Positions 19,466-25,432 of a stretch of 25,432 nucleotides of DNA are shown here, one piece after another. Position numbers and translations under genes: made by a program. The notes under the pieces were generated by a model. That model saw only the letters and a list, made by a program, of their open reading frames with translations, was not told the DNA's origin and searched no databases. The stretch comes from a virus. The first letter of the stretch is position 1. Each line of letters opens with the position of its first letter. The stretch spans positions 1-25,432 of the IMG/VR virus record IMGVR_UViG_3300037493_003860, one strand, 5' to 3'.

Positions 19466-20575
19466 TCACGAATCCGCGGCGGCCGCGAAAAACGCCGAAA
19501 CGATACCCTGCTGGACGCCGTTGAAGCAGAGCTTCTTGACGCCGAGCAGTTCTTCAATCGCGACACCAGGACGGAACGAGTAGTCTTTCGTCATGTCCGT
19601 GCGCGGGGTCGGTTCCTGACCCCATGCAATGCCGACAGCCTGAGCACCGCACAGGAAGACCGGGCGGACGTCAGCCGAAGACGCGCCGATACCCGTGAAG
19701 TTGTACGTGCCGAGCGCGGACTGGTCGTCGATCTCAGGGACTTCGCGATGGATGATCCCATCATACAGGAGGTCGCCGTCTTGGAAGATCGGGTTGTCGT
19801 CCATGCCGTTGCCTTCGCGCGAGCGAGCTTCGCGGTTGGCTTGGGTCATCGTGGTGTCAGCTTTCAGATCGCGGAACGTCCGCGAGCCGTGGAACGCCAC
19901 ATAATATTCGCGACCATCGCCCGTGCGATACGGGCGGATGTGCGGGTCAGCGTTCTTCGCAATGCGCTTCGCCAGCGACATCGAAGCGACCGTGCATTTG
20001 TCGTTCGTGGTGTCGATGTTGCCGACAGCGGTTGCCCACGTTGCCGAGTAGTTTGAGCGCAGGGCGCCGAACAGCACGCGGTCAGTGTTCGCCGCGTTGA
20101 AGGCGTTCCGGTTTGCTGCCGAGCTGTCAGCCATCAAAACGACAGTGTCGCCAGTCGTGACAAACGACAGCATTGCCTTGATGACGTCGTCACGCAGCTT
20201 CTCCGCTTCCCATGTCCGCAGCATGTCCTTGGCCGCGCCGAAAAGGTCCAGCTCGGTCTTGTAGCTGGTGGACTTCGGCACGCGCACCGCGTTGCGGCGC
20301 CAGTCGAGGGAGATGTTGCAGTTGTAGTTGCCGAGTTCTTCTTCGTTGCCGTCGAGGCTCGTGGAGCCGGTGACGCCGGTTCCCTTCAGGCGCGTGATCA
20401 GCGGGATGTTGATCGACTTCCCCGCTTCTTCCGTCATCTCGTACTTGCTGATGATGATCGAGTTGTTGCCGCGACCCATGTAGGGCTTGAAGCCCGAGTT
20501 GCGGACGTACTCTGCGAAATAGTTCGTGACCCACTTCTGACGTTCAGAAGCGGATGCAAGGGCGACTTCGGCCAT
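19466..20575 (-). CDS. Major capsid protein (N4-gp56 / DUF4043-like)
   Basis: This 369-aa protein starts at ATG 20575 after AAAGGA, three bases after the scaffold stop. It has features I associate with the N4-gp56 (DUF4043) coat family: an N-terminal arm (KWVTNYFAEYVRNSGFKPYM), the segment EAGKSINIPLITRLKGTGVT followed by GSTSLDGNEEELGNYN (about 51-87), the RRNAVRVPKSTSYKTELDLF spine region, and a C-terminal DYSFRPGVAIEELLGVKKLC. The family has the HK97 fold and forms the icosahedral shell. N4-type coat proteins are not the P22 coat, so the head and tail modules here seem to come from different lineages. Confidence 0.85.
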   Translation of the reverse strand: MAEVALASASERQKWVTNYFAEYVRNSGFKPYMGRGNNSIIISKYEMTEEAGKSINIPLITRLKGTGVTGSTSLDGNEEELGNYNCNISLDWRRNAVRVPKSTSYKTELDLFGAAKDMLRTWEAEKLRDDVIKAMLSFVTTGDTVVLMADSSAANRNAFNAANTDRVLFGALRSNYSATWATAVGNIDTTNDKCTVASMSLAKRIAKNADPHIRPYRTGDGREYYVAFHGSRTFRDLKADTTMTQANREARSREGNGMDDNPIFQDGDLLYDGIIHREVPEIDDQSALGTYNFTGIGASSADVRPVFLCGAQAVGIAWGQEPTPRTDMTKDYSFRPGVAIEELLGVKKLCFNGVQQGIVSAFFAAAADS

Positions 20576-20578
20576 TGG

Positions 20579-21310
20579 TTATCCTTTGAAGAGGTTGTCG
20601 AAAGCGTTGCCTGGTCCCGTGGGGACCGAGCCTGCTCTCGCTGCCGCTGGTCTTCCGACCACTGACGGCGGGGGTTGCGATTGTGACGACTGGGCCGGCT
20701 GGACGCCTTGGCCCTGAAGTTCAGCCAATACCTGCTGACGGATTTTCTCGGCTTCGCTCTTGCGCCAGGCTTCCGGGTCTTGCCCGATCTCTGACATCAG
20801 CTTGTGCTGCTTGTGCCACTTCACCACAAAGTCGTACGGATGGATCTGGCCTTGCAGTTGCTGTTGCAGCATCGGGTTTTGACCGACAGCGGCTAGAAAC
20901 GCCTGTTGCGCCTGGCTCACGATTTCTTCGCCGTGGCTCTGTCGGGCCATCAGCTCGGATGTGTTGAGGCGTTCGTTGAAGGCGATGCGCTGCTGTTCAG
21001 CCAGTGCGTACTGAATGATGCCGCTAGGGTCAGTCGGTATCTGCTCAGGCTGTTGCGGTTGCTGGTAGCGTTGGAGTTGGGCTTCGAGGTCTTCCCGTTT
21101 GCGGGTCTCGGCTTGCCGTTTATCGCGCTCGTCTAGAAGCGCGCTGATGGGAACGAAACGCCCTGTTTCCGGATCGCGCAGCCTGCCATCGCCTTGCGGC
21201 TCGGGCTCGGGTGCGGCTGGCTTCTCGGCTTCGATGACCGGAGCTGATGGCTCAGGCGCAGGCGTTGCCGGTTCTTCAGCATCCAGAAAGTTCAGCTTCT
21301 CGTCGCTCAT
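20579..21310 (-). CDS. Scaffolding-like protein, 243 aa
   Basis: I place the start at ATG 21310 (MSDEKLNFLDAEE), six bases after AAAGGT, rather than at a GTG eight codons upstream. The N-terminus is acidic and Pro/Glu/Ala-rich (residues 12-40), followed by RLRDPETGRFVPISALLDER. A long Gln/Glu/Arg-rich helix comes next (DKRQAETRKREDLEAQLQRY and QQPQQPEQIP), then a helical C-terminal half with EAWRKSEAEKIRQQVLAELQ and a short basic/aromatic end FDNLFKG. This is the usual composition of a phage scaffolding protein, and it directly precedes the major capsid gene. It should direct procapsid assembly and then leave. A terminator lies before its start codon, so it probably has its own promoter. Confidence 0.8.
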   Translation of the reverse strand: MSDEKLNFLDAEEPATPAPEPSAPVIEAEKPAAPEPEPQGDGRLRDPETGRFVPISALLDERDKRQAETRKREDLEAQLQRYQQPQQPEQIPTDPSGIIQYALAEQQRIAFNERLNTSELMARQSHGEEIVSQAQQAFLAAVGQNPMLQQQLQGQIHPYDFVVKWHKQHKLMSEIGQDPEAWRKSEAEKIRQQVLAELQGQGVQPAQSSQSQPPPSVVGRPAAARAGSVPTGPGNAFDNLFKG

Positions 21311-21394
21311 CGTTCGACCTTTCGTCGTCGTCACGCAATCGCCCGAAACAGCGGCGTCCTGTTTGACGCCCGATTGACCCCGGCGGCGGGTACG

Positions 21395-21420
21395 AAAAAA
21401 CCCGCCTGATCAGGGCGGGT
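21395..21420 (-). terminator. Rho-independent terminator before scaffold and capsid genes
   Basis: ACCCGCC (21400-21406) and GGCGGGT (21414-21420) form a perfect 7-bp GC-rich stem with a TGATCAG loop. Read on the minus strand, the hairpin is followed directly by a run of T (plus-strand A's at 21395-21400). This is the best terminator in the window. It stops or reduces transcription from the upstream structural genes and separates them from scaffold and capsid. Confidence 0.85.
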
Positions 21421-21446
21421 CTTGCATCTCGAATTGTTGCGAAGCG

Positions 21447-21905
21447 TTACGCCGCCATCAGCAGCAGGATCGCCTCGTCTTCATCTTCCTGTTCAAGCGC
21501 CAGGCGAGCGGCTTCCGCCCTCTGGCGTTCCATCGCCTCAATGGCGTCAGCAAACTGTTGCCACGTCTGCGCAAGGGCTGCGTCCTGACGCGCGAATATC
21601 TCTTGCGGCGCGGGAAGCGGCGGAATGGCCGGCCGTGGTGTCGGCGGCTGCCAATCGTCCCCGAAGCCTTTGGAGACAGGCTCGGGCTGCTTCTTCTTGC
21701 GCTTCTTGTAGTAGTAGGGGTCAACAAAGCCCCCAAGCGATCGGGAGCGGACTTCCTCAGTGCCTTCGCCGGTGAGCGTTCCCGTCCACGAGGACGAGCC
21801 CGCGAAGCTTCCCGAAATCGCGTTGGGATCGACAGCAGTTTCCTGCCCGCCCATCGCCTTGAAGTAGAGCGCCTTCCAGTAGTCGGCTGAGAAGAAGTTA
21901 GCCAT
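21447..21905 (-). CDS. Conserved phage protein of unknown role, 152 aa
   Basis: The N-terminus ANFFSADYWKALYFKAMGGQ then SGSFAGSSSWTGTLTG matches an opening I recall from phage structural-region proteins (YWKALYFKAMGG...GSFAGS). A basic Tyr/Lys stretch (VDPYYYKKRKKKQPEPVSKG, about 61-80), a Pro-rich linker (PPTPRPAIPPLPAPQE) and an acidic coiled-coil tail (AIEAMERQRAEAARLALEQE) follow. The first ATG overlaps the stop of the repeat-protein gene (ATGA, 21904-21907). It is the last gene before the terminator at 21395-21420. It may be a minor structural or assembly protein; function is not known. Confidence 0.72.
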   Translation of the reverse strand: MANFFSADYWKALYFKAMGGQETAVDPNAISGSFAGSSSWTGTLTGEGTEEVRSRSLGGFVDPYYYKKRKKKQPEPVSKGFGDDWQPPTPRPAIPPLPAPQEIFARQDAALAQTWQQFADAIEAMERQRAEAARLALEQEDEDEAILLLMAA

Positions 21906-22711
21906 CAGTCGAGGTCGTAAGTTATGGCGGTTCTGTTGCCCGAGCCATCCACAGTCGCCGTAATGCGGTCTACGCCGTCCACAACCGCATTGCGGATCGT
22001 GATGGTTGACGTACCCCCGCCTGCAATCTTGCCCGCCGTCGCCGCCGTCACCAGCCGCAGCGCCTGCCTCAGTGTCAGCCCAGTCTCAACGTCTTCCTGA
22101 TCCAGCAGGTAGGACGAGAACCCTGCCGCCTCCAGCGTCACAGCCGGAGCGAATGAGCCAGACATTGACCCTGTCGCGTACCGGATCGCCACGAAGCTTG
22201 CGACGCCTGTAAACGCGCCCACGATGTTGCCCTTCGCAAGCACAGCGCCAGAGAACGCAGCCACGCCCGCAAACGTTCCAACCGCACCCAGCGCCGCCGT
22301 GACGTTGCCAGTGAACGCCCCGACACCGGCAAACGAGCCAACGCCCGACACGACAAGCTGACCCGTGCCAGTGAACGTCGCAGCCCCGGCAAAGGTCGCC
22401 GCGATGTTCCGACCCGCAGCGATTGACGCCGTGAACGCCGCGAGCCCGTTGGCCGTCGAGTGCGCAGAGATGCCGCCAGACGTGCGCGGCATCATCCAGC
22501 CGCGAGCGCCATAGCCTCCTGGTATCGACGCCAGTTCGTAAGCGTCCGTCGAGTATTCCGTAATCGCCTTGTTGCGCAGCGCGCCGTTGCCGCCCCAATT
22601 GGCGCGTGTCTGTACCTGCGCCGTCCCAACGCCAGAGGCGTGAAAGGTCGAGTTGCCGCCAAGCCAGCGGCCCGGCGTCTTGTTCAGAACGCTGTAATTG
22701 CCCCAGAGCAT
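21905..22711 (-). CDS. Virion protein with 20-residue tandem repeats, 268 aa
   Basis: The start is ATG 22711 (MLWGNYSVLN), preceded by GGAG; it replaces an upstream TTG that would overlap the previous gene. After an N-terminal region (1-92), the protein has exact 20-residue repeats with a phenylalanine at 107, 127, 147, 167 and 187 (core F[A/T]G[V/A][A/G]xF[T/S]G), likely a beta-solenoid or fibre shaft. The C-terminal ~55 residues (TLRQALRLVTAATAGKIAGG followed by GTSTITIRN, and DGVDRITATVDGSGNRTAIT) match a terminal domain I know from phage tail-associated proteins. It may be a fibre or adaptor on the virion. Confidence 0.75.
   Translation of the reverse strand: MLWGNYSVLNKTPGRWLGGNSTFHASGVGTAQVQTRANWGGNGALRNKAITEYSTDAYELASIPGGYGARGWMMPRTSGGISAHSTANGLAAFTASIAAGRNIAATFAGAATFTGTGQLVVSGVGSFAGVGAFTGNVTAALGAVGTFAGVAAFSGAVLAKGNIVGAFTGVASFVAIRYATGSMSGSFAPAVTLEAAGFSSYLLDQEDVETGLTLRQALRLVTAATAGKIAGGGTSTITIRNAVVDGVDRITATVDGSGNRTAITYDLD
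22154..22393 (-). repeat. 60-bp coding repeats, four complete units
   Basis: Residues 107-186 of the protein encoded at 21905-22711 consist of four repeats of exactly 20 residues. Half-units flank them: residues 93-106 before, and a diverged fifth copy from 187. The DNA period is therefore 60 bp. The units are conserved mostly at the Phe/Gly positions and differ in DNA sequence, so they look like an old, diverged structural repeat rather than a recent duplication. Confidence 0.85.
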
Positions 22712-22712
22712 G

Positions 22713-23873
22713 TCAGCTCCAGCCAAAATCCAAGTGGCCGAAGAAGCTGGAGTTGTTCGGAATGGCCGCGCCCGCGTAGATCATCCACGCAAGGCAGGCC
22801 CCGTCATAGACGCGCGGCATAGAGGGTAGCTGGTTCACCAAATCTCGCTCTGCGGCCACGCCCAGCGTCGTGATCGGCAGCGTCAGCAGCGGCTTGGCGA
22901 AGCACAGGTTGTAGACGCCCGTGGTGACGCCCGCACTGGCAAGGATGATGTTTTGGCAGGTGCGGATACCCGCGTCCCCGCCCGCAAGCGGCATGAAAGG
23001 CCCGAACTTGCCCGAGCCCGTCCCGCTGTAGGGAACGCCCAGCAGCGGCGACGTCGCGTTGTTCGTCGGCAAGGCTGGCGTTGATGGCGTCGTGCGTGAG
23101 CCCGTGCCCGCGCTGTTCGTATAGGTGAGCTGGAATGTGCCCGTGCCCGCCGTGCCTGCCGTCGAGGCCACCAGAAAGGCTTGCACCCCAGCCCCGTCCG
23201 AATAGCGCGGCAGGCGTACCGTCATCGTGTTCGTGCCTGAGCCCGCATCGGTGTACGCAATGGCCGTTGCCGCCACCGCATTGGTCAGCGACGTGGCAAG
23301 GCGTGAGGTCGTCGCGGTGACGCGGATCGTCCAGTAGATTGTGCCGGCCACAAGGCCCGTGGGTAGCGCGCCGGTCGTCGTGAAGCTGACGGGCGTATAA
23401 TCCGCATAATCCGCCACGGTCGTCATCAGCAGGCCCGAGGACGAGGAAAACGTCACCGCCTCGGTATTCACCAGCGTCTTTGTGCCAGCCGTCGAAATCG
23501 TCGCGTTCGTCAGCGTGGCGTAGCTCAGAAGATCCACGAGCATCATCACGGCCGGCACGGTCGTTGACGCCGCGGTGAAGGCGGAGGCGTTCAGCAGCAC
23601 CTTGTAGTCAGTCGCACTCGCCCCGACGTTGCCGCCGTGCTGAATGCCGCCATGAGTTGCGCCAAGGTCGTATTGCGGCTTCTGAACCAGCGTGACGCCA
23701 GAGCCCAGCGCCGTATTGGCGACAGGGTTTCCCGCTCCACCCGCCAGGAATTGCCACGAGCCCGCAACAACCGTGCCGCCTGTCGCGTGGTTCTTGTTCC
23801 AGTCCGCGCGGAAGAACTTCCCCGAGTTGGAGACGTTCGTCACGAGGTTATCAAGCGAGGAAAAGCCAGCCAT
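22713..23873 (-). CDS. Virion structural protein, 386 aa (long paralogue with inserted domain)
   Basis: This gene and its upstream neighbour (23873-24736) encode related proteins. Shared landmarks are an F-S-L start, LPRYSDGAGVQ (residues 221-231; LPRYPTGAGVQ in the neighbour), TYTNSAGTGSRT, GKFGPFMPLAGGDAGIRT, the FAKPL segment, AAERD and a closing FGHLDFGW. This copy carries about 80 extra residues (roughly 135-216), including PVSFTTTGALPTGLVAGTIY then WTIRV, a small beta-domain type I know from other phage virion proteins. Its ATG overlaps the neighbour's stop as ATGA. It is probably an exposed head or tail protein; the exact role is unknown. Confidence 0.75.
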   Translation of the reverse strand: MAGFSSLDNLVTNVSNSGKFFRADWNKNHATGGTVVAGSWQFLAGGAGNPVANTALGSGVTLVQKPQYDLGATHGGIQHGGNVGASATDYKVLLNASAFTAASTTVPAVMMLVDLLSYATLTNATISTAGTKTLVNTEAVTFSSSSGLLMTTVADYADYTPVSFTTTGALPTGLVAGTIYWTIRVTATTSRLATSLTNAVAATAIAYTDAGSGTNTMTVRLPRYSDGAGVQAFLVASTAGTAGTGTFQLTYTNSAGTGSRTTPSTPALPTNNATSPLLGVPYSGTGSGKFGPFMPLAGGDAGIRTCQNIILASAGVTTGVYNLCFAKPLLTLPITTLGVAAERDLVNQLPSMPRVYDGACLAWMIYAGAAIPNNSSFFGHLDFGWS

Positions 23874-24736
23874 CAGTTCCAGACCGTTTCTATTGTGCCC
23901 ATGATCTGCGCGCCTGACAGCGTGCCGCTCGGGTAGCAGATCAGATTGAGATAGGCGTCGCTCTTGATCTCAGCCAATTGTACGCCGTCGAGGATCATGT
24001 CCCGCTCTACCGGCGCCGTGATGTCGTGAACCGCAAACGATGCCAGCGGCTTGACCAGAACCAGCGTGATCAGCCCCACATCGCCCGTCAGGAATGTGCA
24101 GCTTTCAATTGACCGCACGCCACTGTCGCCAGCCTGAAGCGGGATGAATGGCCCGGCGCAACCTAGCGTGGCCGGAGCCGTCGAGATAATCGTCCCGTTC
24201 ACCGTCTGCGTGTTGCAAGTGACCGTCGCGCTTGTCCGTCCCGCAACGCCGTTTGAATTGGTATAGGTGACAAAGAAACTGACCCCGCCAATCTGCGAGG
24301 CAACCTCAACCGCCATGATCTGAACGCCCGCCCCGGTCGGATATCGCGGCAGGGCATCGCCCACGGTCATCGCCTGCGCGTCCGTCACGCTCATGTCCAC
24401 GAACGGATAGTAAAGCAGGTAATCCAGCAAGATGCAGGGCAGCGGAACCGCAGTAGCCGTGACCGTCAAGGCCATGATCCGGCGCAGATGCTTGGTGTAT
24501 GTGCCTCCCGGCGCTGCCCCGTGGAACAGCCCGCCGTCCGTCGATTGCGCCAGCGCCTTACCGATAAGCGGCGCGGCAGCGTAGAAGTTCGGGACCGGAT
24601 TGCCGGGGCTCATCGACAGGTCGAACCAGATGCCCGAACCCGTCGTCTGCGTCGGGACTTTCCGCCATCCAAACAGCGTGGCCTGTCCTGCCTCTTCGGC
24701 GTCTATCAGCTCCTTGAATGAACGAAACGCGGTCAT
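23873..24736 (-). CDS. Virion structural protein, 287 aa (short paralogue)
   Basis: The ATG at 24736 overlaps the stop of the zinc-ribbon microprotein gene (ATGA). The protein opens TAFRSFKELIDAEEAGQATL and is mostly beta-like, with LPRYPTGAGVQIMAVEV (129-145), FFVTYTNSNGVAGRTSATVT, CAGPFIPLQAGDSGVRSIES and LVLVKPLASF. It shares this order of motifs with the next gene but lacks that protein's inserted domain. The pair probably arose by duplication and may assemble together on the virion. I do not recognise a family name. Confidence 0.75.
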   Translation of the reverse strand: MTAFRSFKELIDAEEAGQATLFGWRKVPTQTTGSGIWFDLSMSPGNPVPNFYAAAPLIGKALAQSTDGGLFHGAAPGGTYTKHLRRIMALTVTATAVPLPCILLDYLLYYPFVDMSVTDAQAMTVGDALPRYPTGAGVQIMAVEVASQIGGVSFFVTYTNSNGVAGRTSATVTCNTQTVNGTIISTAPATLGCAGPFIPLQAGDSGVRSIESCTFLTGDVGLITLVLVKPLASFAVHDITAPVERDMILDGVQLAEIKSDAYLNLICYPSGTLSGAQIMGTIETVWN

Positions 24737-24882
24737 GGCGCGGGCTCAGGTTCGGGCGGCGGCGGATCGTCTTCGTTCACCACATCCGCAGGCGCTACGC
24801 ACGCGCACGCCTTCCACGCACCGTCATCCTCGACCCTCGTGACAAGGCCGCACTCGGTGCATGTGTAGCGATAGATGACCAT
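24733..24882 (-). CDS. Zinc-ribbon-like microprotein, 49 aa
   Basis: This short gene starts at ATG 24882, preceded by GAGGCGAG, and its TGA overlaps the next ATG (24733-24736). The product begins MVIYRYTCTECGLVTRVEDD and has Cys8-x2-Cys11 and Cys26-x-Cys28, four cysteines spaced like a small zinc ribbon (half knuckle plus CxC). An acidic/Pro-rich tail (NEDDPPPPEPEPAP) follows. Coupling on its downstream side and the paired cysteines support a real gene. It may be a small structural or assembly factor, or a nucleic-acid-binding peptide. The function is unknown. Confidence 0.65.
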   Translation of the reverse strand: MVIYRYTCTECGLVTRVEDDGAWKACACVAPADVVNEDDPPPPEPEPAP

Positions 24883-24914
24883 CCATCTCGCCTCAGTTTC
24901 GTGTGAGTCAGTCC

Positions 24915-25355
24915 TCAGTCTTCAGTTCCGTCCAGGTCACCGGCGCCGAACTGCGGTTGAATTCCTGACGAAATCGCCAGAGAAGCCGACAAAGCGCCAC
25001 GATACAGCACCTTACCCGTACCGGATGATGCCGTGCCAATCGCAAAGTAGGTCGCCGTCTCGGATGAGCCCGTGCATTGCGGAAACTGGACCAGCGCAGC
25101 ATTCGTCACTGCGTTGCCACTGATCGTCCATCCGCCTGCCGTGCGAGCCACAGCGACCCGCGCATAGCTCGTATAAGCGCATTCGCTCGTGGTCTGCGTG
25201 CCAGCCTCGCCCGGGTCGCCCGTATGCAGCGACACGTAGAGCGATCCAGCCGTAGCGGACGGCTGCAAGCCAGAAGCGTCACCGATCAGCGCAATAGCCG
25301 TGTTGTTGAAGATCAACAGAAGCAGCTCGTTCTCGAAGGTATTGCCCTTGCTCAT
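24915..25355 (-). CDS. Conserved phage structural protein, 146 aa
   Basis: The sequence SKGNTFENELLLLIFNNTAI followed by ASGLQPSATAGSLYVSLHTG (residues 2-46) and NAALVQFPQCTGSSETATYF with FAIGTASSGTGKVLYRGALS is a pattern I recognise from a widespread family of small phage virion proteins, often labelled tail fibre or structural. The protein is beta-rich, without membrane segments. Its ATG shares a base with the TAA of the upstream gene (TAATG at 25353-25357). A 32-base gap separates it from the microprotein gene. Confidence 0.8.
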   Translation of the reverse strand: MSKGNTFENELLLLIFNNTAIALIGDASGLQPSATAGSLYVSLHTGDPGEAGTQTTSECAYTSYARVAVARTAGGWTISGNAVTNAALVQFPQCTGSSETATYFAIGTASSGTGKVLYRGALSASLAISSGIQPQFGAGDLDGTED

Positions 25356-25432
25356 TATTCAATCCCTATCGGCTTGCCATCCGCACCGCGGACGATCGAT
25401 TTTGGCTTGCTCAGCGCGGCGGCCAGAGCCTG
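25355..25432 (-). CDS. C-terminus of an upstream phage gene (partial)
   Basis: Only the last 25 residues are visible (ALAAALSKPKSIVRGADGKP and IGIE before TAA). The start lies beyond the right edge. The ending KPKxIVRxADGKPIGIE is a C-terminal signature I have seen on phage structural-region proteins. Judging by gene order, portal or a portal-adjacent protein is possible, but the fragment is too short to name. Its stop is joined to the next ATG by TAATG. Confidence 0.7.
   Translation of the reverse strand, partial: QALAAALSKPKSIVRGADGKPIGIE

Noticed and set aside
1-25432. tRNA, rRNA, integrase, attachment site, transposon ends
   Set aside because: Looked for by eye on both strands; no cloverleaf, integrase motif or terminal inverted repeats found. 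A tRNA search program would be needed to exclude tRNAs firmly.

Overview
The window looks like a large part of the genome of a tailed double-stranded DNA phage of the short-tailed (podovirus) type, free or integrated. Evidence: a P22 gp10-like tail hub, a gp4-like connector protein, an N4-gp56/DUF4043-like major capsid protein behind a scaffolding-like protein, glycine-zipper and very long internal-virion-type proteins, a tail fibre, and a GH24 endolysin with overlapping spanins. Base composition is GC-rich and almost every gene overlaps its neighbour by 1-4 bases. The host is probably a GC-rich Gram-negative bacterium, because a lipoprotein outer spanin is present. An alphaproteobacterial host fits the style of several proteins, but this is inference. 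No integrase, tRNA, rRNA, transposase or CRISPR array was seen. Terminase and probably portal lie beyond the right edge.

Layout. (1) 1-2713, plus strand: a run of small accessory genes coupled by stop/start overlaps, centred on a C5 cytosine DNA methyltransferase (782-1858) that contains a second long reading frame (924-1820) in the +1 phase. The left edge is the end of an Ala/Trp-rich protein built from 36-bp repeats. (2) 2716-6934, minus strand: lysis and envelope module. In transcription order it holds a coiled-coil protein, a coiled-coil protein with a C-terminal membrane anchor, a multi-span membrane protein, an endolysin with two C-terminal membrane segments, overlapping inner and outer spanins, a small holin-like protein and two tiny membrane proteins. 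(3) 6935-7187: a 253-bp control region with several dyads. (4) 7188-8172, plus strand: a two-gene moron-like cassette, a ribbon-helix-helix regulator followed by an FkbM-type methyltransferase, set against the surrounding late transcription. (5) 8169-25432, minus strand: the virion genes. In transcription order these are the end of an unidentified large protein, a conserved small structural protein, a zinc-ribbon microprotein, two paralogous virion proteins, a 20-residue-repeat protein, a terminator, scaffold, major capsid, a decoration-like protein, connector proteins, the P22-like hub, internal/ejection proteins (one of 980 aa with an ADP-ribosyltransferase-like C-terminus), the tail fibre and a small hypothetical.

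How it works together. The minus-strand genes assemble the capsid and short tail, eject DNA and lyse the cell. The plus-strand left genes probably act early on phage or host DNA (methylation). The plus-strand cassette at 7188-8172 has dyads of its own and may be expressed separately. No stretch over 300 bases lacks a gene. The most unusual points are the dual-coding methyltransferase locus, the membrane-tailed endolysin, the counter-oriented regulator/FkbM cassette with a palindrome next to its start codon, and the ADP-ribosyltransferase-like tail of the large virion protein.
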